64,000 nt of DNA from Bacillota bacterium (GTDB taxonomy: Bacteria > Bacillota > Clostridia > Christensenellales > SZUA-584): contig JAEYKW010000006.1 in NCBI GenBank assembly GCA_023408075.1, forward strand, positions 1 through 64,000. Reading direction: 5' to 3'. A model generated the notes under the pieces. That model saw nothing but the letters and a program-made list of their open reading frames with translations. It was not told the DNA's origin and searched no databases. Below, one piece after another: positions 17,682 to 26,209 of the stretch. The position numbers and the translations under genes were made by a program. Position 1 is the stretch's first letter. Every line of letters begins with the position of its first letter.

Positions 17682-17742
17682 TTATTTGTATTGACTTTGC
17701 GAATATCTGATTCTAGAATAAGGTTTAAGGAGTTGATGAGAT

Positions 17743-18393
17743 GTGAAGCAGCCGATAAAACCGGCAGCGCCGAAAAAGCCAAAAAAGCCTCAAGCGCCGC
17801 GCAAGCCCCAGCAGACGCGCAGCATACAAACAAAAGAGAAAATCCTCGATGCCGCGCTCGCGCTGTTCTGCGAAAAAGGCTACTACAAAACAACCACCAA
17901 CGAGATCGCCCAACGGGCAGGCGTATCCATCGGCAGTCTCTATTCATATTTCAAAGACAAAGATACGGTTTTTCTTGAGATACTCGAAAAATACCATCAG
18001 AAATTCAACGATGCCAAAAGCGGCCTTTTAAGCAATACCTCGCTCATGCGAGCCGACATCAAGCAGTGGCTCAGAGCGCTTATTGATATTTTGGTCAAGG
18101 TGCACGAAGAATCGCGAGAGCTCAACCGCGAGCTCACCGTGCTGTCTTTTTATAATCCGCACGTGGCCGAGATTCTTGATCAGAACATACAAAGAACAAT
18201 GAAGTCTTCCATCGGCTATTTTCTTTCGCTGCAGGAGAACCTCAAAATCAAAGATATCGAAGCGGCGGCGGTAGCGTCGTTCGATCTCATTTCGGCCACG
18301 GTTGACCGCATCGTGTTCGGCAAATGCGAAATTGACCGCAGCCGTCTCATCGACGCGGTTGTCGATATGCTGTATAAGTACTATATGGAATAG
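17743..18393 (+). CDS. TetR family regulator of the adjacent efflux pump
   Basis: This 216-residue protein has a basic Pro/Lys/Gln-rich N-terminal tail (residues 1-27). A TetR helix-turn-helix follows (about 30-76: ILDAALALFCEKGYYKTTTN, then GVSIGSLYSYFKDKD). The helical C-terminal domain resembles that of regulators that sense hydrophobic ligands. It starts at GTG 17743 with AAGGAG 10 nt upstream; no ATG is better placed. Divergent from the MFS pump and next to paired palindromes, it is almost surely the local repressor. Confidence 0.88.
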   Translation: MKQPIKPAAPKKPKKPQAPRKPQQTRSIQTKEKILDAALALFCEKGYYKTTTNEIAQRAGVSIGSLYSYFKDKDTVFLEILEKYHQKFNDAKSGLLSNTSLMRADIKQWLRALIDILVKVHEESRELNRELTVLSFYNPHVAEILDQNIQRTMKSSIGYFLSLQENLKIKDIEAAAVASFDLISATVDRIVFGKCEIDRSRLIDAVVDMLYKYYME

Positions 18394-18425
18394 TACCCAT
18401 CCGCTGCTTCTATGATCATTCAGAG

Positions 18426-19376
18426 CTAATCTGTGTATTTTTTCATGCGAGCATAACATGGCATCGCTATATGGAGGCTCTCACCCGTATTCATCACATC
18501 AATGAACATTTGTTTCATCTCATTAGGCGAATGCTTGATATGATTTTCAATCATTAGCTGACTCTCGTCAGTGCTGTACATCTTTTGAAGCACCGGAGCC
18601 AAACACCACATCGGAAAATAATAAAGAACCTGAGGATATATCCTCCATACCTTTAGTCCAAGCGCTGAACACACTTTAAATCTTTCACGAATCATCTTAA
18701 CGGAATGCCGTATATACGCTTTCCCCGATACATAGTTTTTAGCCGCTCCTGCTTCCATAACCCCAGCTATCAGCCCATTGGCTTCCGCATAATGACTCAG
18801 CAGCCATGCCGCAATATTTTTGCTGATGTATGGATTCAAATCGGCCCGTGCCATTATTTCGCTGATTTGATTGACTTGCCCGGCAGCACAGCCATTCTTC
18901 ACTCCGAGCATGGTATGGGCATTTTTGCTGCCGAAAATCGTGCATGTGACGGTATTTCCTTGTTTTCCCCCGCCTGCGATATGGGCTTGGCCATATACGA
19001 TATTCGCATCCGCCAGCTTTTCTTCAATCAGTTGAATATGGTTCATCCAAAGGTTTTGCAGAAACAATATCGTCGTATCCGTTTTGGCCAGCAAAGGCAG
19101 CACGGAACTGATTTGATTGACTTTTACCGGAACGATAATCAAATCATAACGCCCCTCATTTTCTATTTCTTCTTCTGTTCGGGGCTTATACAGAATTTCA
19201 GTCTGAGACTTTCTATTATTTCTCGTATCCAGACAACGAATGATTATCCCGTCGGCATCAATCTCTGCTTTATTTCCTTTGCGAACAAAATGAGTGACGG
19301 TGCATCCTGTTTGCGAAAGCTGCCACCCATACACACAGCCGATAACGCCCGTCCCGACTATAAGTATTTTCTTCAT
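18426..19376 (-). CDS. Ketopantoate reductase family (ApbA/PanE-like) oxidoreductase
   Basis: This 316-residue protein has an N-terminal Rossmann fold (GTGVIGCVYGWQLSQTG, residues 7-23) and a helical C-terminal domain of the ApbA_C type. The family reduces 2-oxo acids such as ketopantoate with NADPH. The catalytic lysine region is weakly conserved (NQISEIMARADLNPY), so the true substrate may differ. The start overlaps the upstream TetR gene by 4 bp, so it belongs to a two-gene operon under that regulator. A regulatory pairing like this points to detoxification or a specialised reduction rather than pantothenate synthesis. Confidence 0.78.
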   Translation of the reverse strand: MKKILIVGTGVIGCVYGWQLSQTGCTVTHFVRKGNKAEIDADGIIIRCLDTRNNRKSQTEILYKPRTEEEIENEGRYDLIIVPVKVNQISSVLPLLAKTDTTILFLQNLWMNHIQLIEEKLADANIVYGQAHIAGGGKQGNTVTCTIFGSKNAHTMLGVKNGCAAGQVNQISEIMARADLNPYISKNIAAWLLSHYAEANGLIAGVMEAGAAKNYVSGKAYIRHSVKMIRERFKVCSALGLKVWRIYPQVLYYFPMWCLAPVLQKMYSTDESQLMIENHIKHSPNEMKQMFIDVMNTGESLHIAMPCYARMKKYTD

Positions 19377-19990
19377 ATCTCTTTCCTCTGCGCCAACCCG
19401 TCCAGCATCAAGTTGAAGCCGGACAGGAATTCCTCATCCATGTTTCGCTGTACAAATTCAATTTCAACCGCTTGCGGGTATCTTTTTGTCTGATGCAAAT
19501 AATCGATTTCCCGGGTCTTTAAATCCGTCAGATTCGTCACGCTCATTCCTGCATGGCCGATAATATAGGAAATCATAATATGCATGAATGAATATGCCTC
19601 AAAATCGGACATGTCGAGTACTTTAAGTATTGATATCAGCTTTTCCGTCTGCTCCCGCCCCTTGTCCGTCAGCGGCGAATGCGCAGAAAGAATCGGTATC
19701 ACATTCGGATGACGCAGCAAGACCTTGCGAAACGCCATGGCCGCTTGACGCAAATCCTCTTTCCAATCGTCTGATGGTTGAGAAAGCTCCACCTCACATA
19801 CAACGATTTCTACAATGCCATACAACAATTCTTCTTTGTTTTTAATGTGATTGTAGAGAGACATCGCCTGAACGTTTAGTCTTCCTGCAAGGTTTCTCAT
19901 GCTTAGCTCGTCCAACCCTTTTTCATCTACGATAGCCAGGGCTGTGTCAAGTATCTCTTTTCTGCTTAATTTCGAACGTCTCGGACTCAT
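19373..19990 (-). CDS. TetR family regulator with tetracycline-repressor-type C-terminus
   Basis: This 205-residue protein has a TetR helix-turn-helix at about 7-55 (KEILDTALAIVDEKGLDELS, then AGRLNVQAMSLYNHIKNKEE) and a TetR_C_1-like ligand domain. The motif VQAMSLYNHIKNKEELL is typical for this branch. Its stop overlaps the start of the ketopantoate-reductase-like gene by 4 bp. The near-perfect palindrome in its promoter (20010-20028) closely resembles tet-type operators and suggests autorepression. The inducer is unknown. Confidence 0.88.
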   Translation of the reverse strand: MSPRRSKLSRKEILDTALAIVDEKGLDELSMRNLAGRLNVQAMSLYNHIKNKEELLYGIVEIVVCEVELSQPSDDWKEDLRQAAMAFRKVLLRHPNVIPILSAHSPLTDKGREQTEKLISILKVLDMSDFEAYSFMHIMISYIIGHAGMSVTNLTDLKTREIDYLHQTKRYPQAVEIEFVQRNMDEEFLSGFNLMLDGLAQRKEI

Positions 19991-20009
19991 ATTTTTTTCT
20001 CCGATTTAT

Positions 20010-20058
20010 AAACTTACAGTGTATGTTTATATAATAGCACTCCCATTCAATTTGTCAA
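20010..20058 (-). promoter_or_regulatory. Promoter and palindromic operator of the TetR/reductase operon
   Basis: On the minus strand TTGACA (20058-20053) and TATTAT (20036-20031) are 16 bp apart. Just downstream lies the 19 bp palindrome AAACTTACAGTGTATGTTT (20010-20028), with one mismatched pair and a free centre. A repressor bound there would cover the transcription start. Confidence 0.7.
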
Positions 20059-20176
20059 TAAAAAATATATATTATGCAATAATGCTGTATCACTTGATAT
20101 ACATCCGTTATGTGCCATGTGTTGTCTTCTTTTTACATTGATGATATAGTTCAATAAAAAGAAGAAGGTTAATTGT

Positions 20177-20590
20177 ATGAACAGGAATAAAATCGCCATT
20201 ATCGCCACAGCCGTCATCATCGTCGCCGTTGGCATCGGCGTTGCCATTATGATGAGCTCAAGCAGTCAGCCCGCCACATATGAGCTCAAAGACGGAAACC
20301 TCGTCATCGGAGGAATGTTCGGCACATCCGTTCCGCTTGCCGACATTACGTCGCTGGAGCTCACCGATTCCGCTCCGGATATCAAGACCAGAACCAACGG
20401 AGCCAGCCTTGGCAGCATGCACAAGGGTGAATACCTGCTCTCGGACGACAGCAAAGCGCGCCTTTATATCGACGCCAAAACGCCCCCGTTCATCCGCTTT
20501 ATACAGAATGAAACGGTGTTTTATATCAATCTGGATTCCGCGGAAACCACGCAAAGCTTCTTTGCCGAGTTGGAAGCCGCTGTCGGCTGA
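20177..20590 (+). CDS. Membrane-anchored PH-like domain protein
   Basis: This 137-residue protein has an N-terminal membrane helix (about 7-28). A domain of about 105 residues follows with the pattern LKDGNLVIGGMFGTSVPLAD, then IKTRTNGASLGSMHKGEYLL and FIRFIQNETVFYINL, typical of the bacterial PH-like fold seen in DUF3784-type proteins. The helix lacks a cleavage site, so the domain is probably outside the membrane. The role is unknown. It is monocistronic, with AAGAAGG before the ATG. Confidence 0.7.
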   Translation: MNRNKIAIIATAVIIVAVGIGVAIMMSSSSQPATYELKDGNLVIGGMFGTSVPLADITSLELTDSAPDIKTRTNGASLGSMHKGEYLLSDDSKARLYIDAKTPPFIRFIQNETVFYINLDSAETTQSFFAELEAAVG

Positions 20591-20879
20591 ACGTAGTAAA
20601 TTGATTGCCTTGAATGAGAACAATATTCGGAGGGCTTATGGAACGTGGAAATGTGCCCATAACAGGACGCCGTATCGCTGCTTTTCTGGTTGATCGAAGC
20701 CATAGTGATGTATAAAAGTTTATATGGTAGAAGGATTGGCGATAGATTGGGACATACGGTGCTCATATCCGCCCATAAGCCATGTTTGATTGATTTGCTA
20801 AAATTATAAAACGCGAGATAAAAAACAAGCATTGCAAAGCGCAGTGCTTGTTTTGTTTGTATAAAGAATAGGCTTTCGC
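20591..20879. other. Intergenic region with a bidirectional terminator
   Basis: About 290 bp between convergent genes. It holds the hairpin AAGCATTGC...GCAGTGCTT at 20827-20849 with T runs on both sides. On the minus strand it would end the ABC-2 operon's transcript if it ran leftwards past 20880. Nothing else was recognised. Confidence 0.5.
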
Positions 20880-21692
20880 TCAGCTGCTGGCGCTGCTGTA
20901 GCGGCGCACCGCCACCTTCCAGAAAAGCCTCGTCGCCGTAAAGCTCACCACCGGCGCGACCACACCCCAAACCGCGTACAGCGGCTCCATCCTGCCCATG
21001 ATAAAAAGCGTCGGAAAGTTGACGATCACGAATATCGGCAACACATAGATGCCGATACGCTGCACCATCTTGCTGTATATAGTCATCGGCATGTTGTTGA
21101 AGTCCCAGAACGCGCCCGTGGCGTTTGCCACCGCGTCGGCCTTCACAAACCAGAAAGACGTGATCACGGGGAACAGCAGCAGCGAGTAGCTCACGATCAC
21201 GCTGCTCAGCATGAGCCCCAAAAAACCGATCAAACCGAATATATCGATGCCGATATTGAGCCGCGTCATGCCCACAATCACCATGATACTGCCGGGAATG
21301 ATGTCCGTCACAAAAAGCGAGAGCTCGCTGCGGCTCAGCGTCGCGATAAACTGCAGCGAGACCGGCTTGACGATGTAAAAGTCGAGCGTTCCTTTGCGGA
21401 TATGCTCACCGAGTATATAGTGGTTCATCAGCATGAACCCCGCGCAAAAAGCCGTCATGATGATAAACATACCCACATAGATCAGTATCTCATCGGGATT
21501 CAGGCCGCTCACATTGAGGCCCGACTGATAGATCACGATCACGTACATGAGCTTGACCGCAAGATAGCCGACCTCCATGGCCACGCCCGTAAAGAAATTT
21601 ACCCGGTATTCCAGCTGCGTGATGAGGCCGTTTTTTAAAAACAGCCACCAAATGAATATATGCTTGCGTATCTCTTTGAGTAATGTCTTCAT
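20880..21692 (-). CDS. ABC-2 type transporter permease (DUF990-like)
   Basis: This 270-residue protein has six predicted membrane helices. I set the start at ATG 21692, three bases after the stop of the preceding permease and after GGGGGG; the open frame runs 60 codons further but that part overlaps the other gene. The sequence GTLDFYIVKPVSLQFIATLSR marks the ABC2_membrane_6 (formerly DUF990) family. With the neighbouring permease and ATPase it should form a heterodimeric exporter. The substrate is unknown; relatives are found near surface-molecule and drug export genes. Confidence 0.85.
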   Translation of the reverse strand: MKTLLKEIRKHIFIWWLFLKNGLITQLEYRVNFFTGVAMEVGYLAVKLMYVIVIYQSGLNVSGLNPDEILIYVGMFIIMTAFCAGFMLMNHYILGEHIRKGTLDFYIVKPVSLQFIATLSRSELSLFVTDIIPGSIMVIVGMTRLNIGIDIFGLIGFLGLMLSSVIVSYSLLLFPVITSFWFVKADAVANATGAFWDFNNMPMTIYSKMVQRIGIYVLPIFVIVNFPTLFIMGRMEPLYAVWGVVAPVVSFTATRLFWKVAVRRYSSASS

Positions 21693-21694
21693 GC

Positions 21695-22504
21695 TTAACC
21701 CCCCGCCGCCGTGTAGCGCTTGAGCCCGATGCGCCATAACGCTGCCGCCAGAAGCCTCATCGCCACAATCCACAGCCCCATCGCGAGCAGCCCCGGCACA
21801 ATCTGCTCCGCCGTAAGCCTCCCGCAAATCACATCCACCGGGAAATTGACGGTGTAGCGAAACGGCATCCAATTGAGCACCGCCACCACATTCGGGCCCA
21901 GCACATCGAGCGGAAAAATGCCGCCGCTCGCCGCGATGAATACGATGCGCACCGCTTCAAAGAAAAACCCGATCTCGGTCAGCCAAAAGGCGAGCATCCC
22001 CACGCAAAAGAATATGATGTAATTGAGCAGGCAGGCCAGCACGAGCACTGCCAGAAACAGCAATATACCGGCCAGCGTCACCACCGCGCCGAAAATGCTG
22101 TTGATAATGGCCGCAGCGGCGCCGAGCAGCACAAGCACAAAAACCGACATCACGATCTTGCTGCCGAAAAAGCTCGTCAGATAGAAATTGAAATACCCGA
22201 TCGGGCGCACGATGAACTTGTCGAGCCCGCCGTTTTTCACATCGATGTTGATTTCATACTCAAAGCCGGTGCGCAAAAACTGCTGAACGATGTTCGCAAA
22301 AACCGTGTACGTGACCATCTGGGCATACGTATACCCGAACAGCATGCCGCCCTCTGTGGATCGGTACAGGCTGCTCCAAAGAAAAAACTGAATGAGTATC
22401 GGCCATACGGCGCTGAACAGACTGAGCACGAACGCCCCACGGTACTCGAGCGCGTTTTGCATACCGAGCTGGAGCGACCGGCGGTATTTGAATATCGGTA
22501 TCAA
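21695..22504 (-). CDS. ABC-2 type transporter permease, first subunit
   Basis: This 269-residue protein has six predicted membrane helices and the matching signature NGGLDKFIVRPIGYFNFYLTS in the loop after helix 2. It is paralogous to the next gene and probably forms the other half of a heterodimer. Its start overlaps the ATPase stop by 4 bp, and 2 bp separate its stop from the next start, so the three genes are translationally coupled. Confidence 0.85.
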   Translation of the reverse strand: MIPIFKYRRSLQLGMQNALEYRGAFVLSLFSAVWPILIQFFLWSSLYRSTEGGMLFGYTYAQMVTYTVFANIVQQFLRTGFEYEINIDVKNGGLDKFIVRPIGYFNFYLTSFFGSKIVMSVFVLVLLGAAAAIINSIFGAVVTLAGILLFLAVLVLACLLNYIIFFCVGMLAFWLTEIGFFFEAVRIVFIAASGGIFPLDVLGPNVVAVLNWMPFRYTVNFPVDVICGRLTAEQIVPGLLAMGLWIVAMRLLAAALWRIGLKRYTAAGG

Positions 22505-23484
22505 CTGTCCTGCTCCTTTCGGTACAGCCGCATGATGCCCTCTTCAATCGGAATATCCTCTATAGTGAAGTCCACCACCGACAGCGTGTCGAGTATGCCT
22601 TGCAGCGTATGCTTTAAATCCTGTTTGTTGACTTCAATCAGCGCGTTGTAGCCGTCGAAGCTTTTCACCTCGCCGTACCGCTCGATATCGGCTGCCTGCG
22701 TTTGCGACGGCAATTGCAGCTTGATCTGCTTTTTCTCGCTGAACAGCTCGTTCACCTTTGCCAGCTCACCGTCGAAAATGATGTTCCCCTCGTTGATGAT
22801 GACCGACCGTTTGCAGAGGTTCTCAATGTCGTTCATGTAATGGCTGGTCAGCAGCACGGTGGTTTTGCTCTGCTCGTTATAGTATTTAATAAAAGCCTGT
22901 ATCTTCTTTTGGGATATCAAATCAAGGCCGATCGTCGGCTCATCAAGAAACATCACGCGCGGGCGGTGAATCAGCGCGGCGATCAGTTCCATCTTCATGC
23001 GTTCGCCGAGCGACAGACGCCGCACCTGAACGTTGAGCAGGTCCTTGGCGTCCAGCAGTTCGGTCAATTCCGCTATTGTGGCTTTGAATTCCTTTTCATT
23101 CAGCTCATAGATATAGCGGTTAAGCAAAAACGCTTCGTTGGCGGGCAGATCCCAAAACAGCTGGCTTTTCTGCCCCATCACGATTGCGATCTGCCTTTTG
23201 AATTCCTTTCTGCGCTCCCAGGGCGTATACCCGAGAACGCTCGCCGTCCCGCTTGTCGGGAAAAGGATGCCGGACAGCATTTTGAGCGTCGTCGTCTTCC
23301 CCGATCCGTTAGGCCCCAAAAAGCCGATCATTTCGCCCGCTTCCACGTCAAAGCACACGCTTTTCACGGCTTCCTTGATAAGCTTTTGTCTGTGGAACAC
23401 ATTCTTGACCGAGCTTTTGAGCCCGGCTTCTTTTTTGTAGTACGTGAACGAACGGGTCAGGTTCTCAACATGAATAACTGGCAT
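22501..23484 (-). CDS. ABC transporter ATP-binding protein (ABC-2 exporter)
   Basis: This 327-residue protein contains a complete ABC ATPase. Walker A is GPNGSGKTT at 57-65, the signature is LSLGERMKMEL and Walker B is VMFLDEP, followed by the H-loop in LLTSHYMND. The extra C-terminal part (about 240-327, ending in TIEDIPIEEGIMRLYR) is typical of ATPases that pair with DUF990-type permeases. It is the first gene of the operon ATPase-permease-permease. It energises export of an unknown substrate. Confidence 0.92.
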   Translation of the reverse strand: MPVIHVENLTRSFTYYKKEAGLKSSVKNVFHRQKLIKEAVKSVCFDVEAGEMIGFLGPNGSGKTTTLKMLSGILFPTSGTASVLGYTPWERRKEFKRQIAIVMGQKSQLFWDLPANEAFLLNRYIYELNEKEFKATIAELTELLDAKDLLNVQVRRLSLGERMKMELIAALIHRPRVMFLDEPTIGLDLISQKKIQAFIKYYNEQSKTTVLLTSHYMNDIENLCKRSVIINEGNIIFDGELAKVNELFSEKKQIKLQLPSQTQAADIERYGEVKSFDGYNALIEVNKQDLKHTLQGILDTLSVVDFTIEDIPIEEGIMRLYRKEQDS

Positions 23485-23753
23485 TATTATCTCCTTGAAA
23501 AGGCTTTAAAGATATTTTATATCACAAACTATATATAATGGCAAGTATAACCAACCATTTACATGACATCTTTTTCAAGAAATTTGCCCATCAACAGCGC
23601 AAGCAGTTGGCATCGCTGCGGATTGAATTTCTTTCTTCAAAGCGAAAAGCATTGGAGCCTTATCACAAATGAGCCGCTATGTTGGGAATGACAAGAGTGA
23701 TTTCCCAACAATCCGACATCAATAAAACTTGTGAATTTTCAGACTAAAGTACA

Positions 23754-23782
23754 CAAAAAAACACCTGCTGAATGGCAGGCGT
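23754..23782 (-). terminator. Terminator downstream of the OsmC gene
   Basis: On the minus strand ACGCCTGC-CATTCA-GCAGGTGT is followed by seven T. It lies about 170 bp past the OsmC stop and would end the reductase/sortase/OsmC transcript. Confidence 0.7.
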
Positions 23783-23844
23783 TTACAGTGTCAAAAAAAT
23801 CTCTTACCGAGGCCCCCTCTGACGACGACACTTCAGGGTGAATC

Positions 23845-23876
23845 GGGAGCTGTCACCGATAGGTGACTGGGAGAGA
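23845..23876. repeat. Dispersed GTCACC-GATA-GGTGAC repeat
   Basis: The palindromic core GTCACC-GATA-GGTGAC is embedded in a GGGAGCTG...CTGGGAGAG context. Related copies lie at about 28053, 28727 and 55606. It is a short dispersed intergenic element. Confidence 0.7.
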
Positions 23877-23949
23877 GAAAATGGTTTAATGTCGGTCAAA
23901 CGTTGTGAGTATATCGGGCGTCGGGCATGAGCAGGCGTCCGTCCTTATG

Positions 23950-24375
23950 CTAGCTCTTCACGATCTCAAAGTTTGTTTGAACCCTCACGTTGTCCTTTAT
24001 CATCGCCATAACGGGGCATATGCTCTCCTCCGCCGATATGATGATCTTTTGCATCGTCTCTTCATCCATATCAGCCGAGCCCACACGCGCGTTGAGCGTA
24101 ATAGAATCAAAACAGAGCGGGTGCTGCTCCCTGCGTATTCCCTCAGCGCCGACGGTCAGCGTTTTCACTTCTTTGTTCATCGTTTTGGCAAGATACGTGA
24201 TCGTGCCGCCAAGGCAAGCTGCGAGGCTCACCAGAAAAAGCTGCAGCGGCATAAAGCCCTGTCCGTCGCCATGCGGCGGAATATAATCGGTCATTACCCT
24301 ATGCCCGCCGGATTGACCCTCAAACATCATCCGTCCGTTTTTGAGCTCGACGGAAGCCTCCAATGCATGCGCCAT
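23950..24375 (-). CDS. OsmC family peroxiredoxin-like protein
   Basis: This 141-residue protein has the OsmC/Ohr fold with both redox cysteines, C54 (LAACLGGT) and C120 (ESICPVMAMI). Family members reduce organic or fatty-acid hydroperoxides with thiols; many paralogs of this type have no known substrate. It has GAAGGAGG before the ATG and follows the sortase gene by 28 bp, so it may share its transcript. It probably acts in the cytoplasm against peroxides. Confidence 0.88.
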   Translation of the reverse strand: MAHALEASVELKNGRMMFEGQSGGHRVMTDYIPPHGDGQGFMPLQLFLVSLAACLGGTITYLAKTMNKEVKTLTVGAEGIRREQHPLCFDSITLNARVGSADMDEETMQKIIISAEESICPVMAMIKDNVRVQTNFEIVKS

Positions 24376-24403
24376 AAAAACCCTCCTTCATGTATGCGAT
24401 TGA

Positions 24404-25075
24404 TCATTCAAGCCCGCACTTGACCAGCAGCCTTTCGTTGCCGTGATTGGTGCATGTCAGCAGCGTCAGTACATGGCTGTCCCCGTCGGCATCCAGCGCC
24501 TGCGTATCATCCGGCTTGATTACCTGTTTGTCCGTGACCGTGTAGCGGAATAAAGAGCCATCCGGCATGCTCAGCGTCACTTCGTCACCGGCCTTAAGCT
24601 CATCGAGCCGCCCGAAATGCGCGCCGTTTGCGAAATTGTGTCCGGTAATCACAAGGTTGCCCGGCTCTCCCGGCATCGGCCCCTGATAATAGCACACCGA
24701 AACCTTGAGCGCGTCGTCATCCGTATAAGCGATGACGGGCAGCTCCGCTTCGATCTTGGGAATCTCGAGTTTGCCCATCACCTGATACCCGTCAATGGTG
24801 ACCGGCTCTGCATCGGGCTTCGTCGTCTGTTCAGGCGCTGCGGATGCTTCGGCTGAAACCGCAGGCTCAGCCGAAACGGTATCGTCATATGCGGCCATGA
24901 GCGCCTGTGCATGATTTGCCGCCGTTACACCTTCATTAAATAGGCACACGGCCACCACGACGGCCGCAACAATCAGCGCGCCCGCCGTCAGCAGCAGCGC
25001 ACGCGACGCTTTTCCCGCCCAGAGCGTACCAAAGAATGACCCTACCGCATTCAAAAATCGTTTCACCCTTGGCAT
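24404..25075 (-). CDS. Sortase (class B/D-like) with N-terminal membrane anchor
   Basis: This 223-residue transpeptidase has one membrane helix (about 25-46) and an extracytoplasmic catalytic domain (about 95-223). The catalytic set is complete: H146 (VITGHN), C208 (TLLTCTN) and R215 (NERLLVKC). The TLLTCT motif and type II topology fit class D or B sortases, which join surface proteins to the wall. The Ala/Glu-rich segment 60-92 is a stalk. Its start lies 4 bp after the stop of the upstream reductase gene. No LPxTG-like protein was recognised in the window, so its substrates must lie elsewhere. Confidence 0.88.
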   Translation of the reverse strand: MPRVKRFLNAVGSFFGTLWAGKASRALLLTAGALIVAAVVVAVCLFNEGVTAANHAQALMAAYDDTVSAEPAVSAEASAAPEQTTKPDAEPVTIDGYQVMGKLEIPKIEAELPVIAYTDDDALKVSVCYYQGPMPGEPGNLVITGHNFANGAHFGRLDELKAGDEVTLSMPDGSLFRYTVTDKQVIKPDDTQALDADGDSHVLTLLTCTNHGNERLLVKCGLE

Positions 25076-25079
25076 CCCC

Positions 25080-26096
25080 CTACGACTTTAAACCCGCGTC
25101 CTCGAAATTTTTCGGGTCGATCGTTCTTTTCTTCGCTTCAATCTCTTTGATCATCTCCACGATCCGCGCATTAACCGGCGTCGCCACGCCAAGCTCCGCG
25201 CCCTTTTTGGCAATATAGCCGTTGTAATAATCCACCTCTGTCGGCTTGCCGCGCTGCAGGCTCTGCAGGCTCGACGATTTGAGTCGGCGGTATTTGAAAC
25301 CGATAATACGGATCAGTACGTCGCGCCGCAAATCGGCCAGCGCCCCTTCCCCTTGGATGAGGTTGTAATAATCAAGCTTGCCGCCGTACGGCTCCACTTT
25401 GAGGGCCATCGCGTTCGCGACGGCCACCGCCTCGCGGATGATCGACACGAATATCTTGCGTGCCTGCTTATATGTCATGATCTTCCCGAGGTTCAAGCCG
25501 CACAGCACGCCGAGAGACGTGATGCACGAATTGACGATCATTTTGGAATACAGGTCCGCAATAATGTTGGCAGATATGCGCGTCGGCAGCATATGATCAA
25601 ACACGTCTTTGAGCCCCGTCAGATCCTTTTCCGGCAGCTGACCGCCGATCACAAAATCACCTTCGGAGGTCATGTTGAGCGTCCCGTCGCTCATCATCGT
25701 TGAGCCCCAGCCGATCACGCAGCCCACGCTTCGCGCCGCGCCCACGATATCGCCGAGCGCTTCCACACAGATGCCGTTCTGCATCGACACCACGAGCGAA
25801 TCGTCCTTCAAAAAGGGCAGCACCCGCCGCGCCGCGTCCGGCATGTCGTATGCCTTGGTTACGATCATGACGATATCCTTTTTCCCTGAAAGCTGCTCCA
25901 CATCGGCCACAGCCTTCACCTTCATATAATGATCGCCGCGCACGCCTATGATATGCAGCCCTTCAACTACCGCCTGCTCGGCCTTTTCCTTGTATTTAAC
26001 AACGAGCTCCACATCAAAGCCCGCTTTGCTTAAATAAGCCGCCGTGATACCGCCTATCGCACCGCCGCCGATTACGGCGATCGTTTTATCCGTCAT
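25080..26096 (-). CDS. 2-dehydropantoate 2-reductase (ketopantoate reductase) family protein
   Basis: This 338-residue protein has the NADP-binding GGGAIGGITAAYLSKAG motif at 10-26 and VSMQNGICVEAL around 110, which corresponds to the conserved QNG region. A helical C-terminal domain with NSCITSLGVLCGLNLGK follows. Such enzymes reduce 2-oxo acids; it may make pantoate for CoA or act on a related keto acid. It is longer than typical PanE (about 300). It is the first gene of a likely operon with sortase and OsmC, an odd mix that gives no clear pathway. A second, more distant paralog lies at 18426-19376. Confidence 0.82.
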   Translation of the reverse strand: MTDKTIAVIGGGAIGGITAAYLSKAGFDVELVVKYKEKAEQAVVEGLHIIGVRGDHYMKVKAVADVEQLSGKKDIVMIVTKAYDMPDAARRVLPFLKDDSLVVSMQNGICVEALGDIVGAARSVGCVIGWGSTMMSDGTLNMTSEGDFVIGGQLPEKDLTGLKDVFDHMLPTRISANIIADLYSKMIVNSCITSLGVLCGLNLGKIMTYKQARKIFVSIIREAVAVANAMALKVEPYGGKLDYYNLIQGEGALADLRRDVLIRIIGFKYRRLKSSSLQSLQRGKPTEVDYYNGYIAKKGAELGVATPVNARIVEMIKEIEAKKRTIDPKNFEDAGLKS

Positions 26097-26209
26097 TGTC
26101 GCCTCCTTATGCCCTATCCGTATCGTATGTATGATCTACCGCACATTATATCATGATTGTGCGCTGCTTCCACCACATATTTTCCAGCTTTATGCCCTGT
26201 CGGGCTTGC

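Larger units (their letters stand above)
23485..23949. other. Intergenic region with terminator and repeat
   Basis: About 465 bp between two minus-strand transcripts. It contains the terminator at 23754-23782 and a copy of the GTCACC-GATA-GGTGAC repeat at about 23845-23876. The upstream part near 23500-23560 is AT-rich and probably holds the ABC operon promoter. No gene is supported. Confidence 0.5.
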
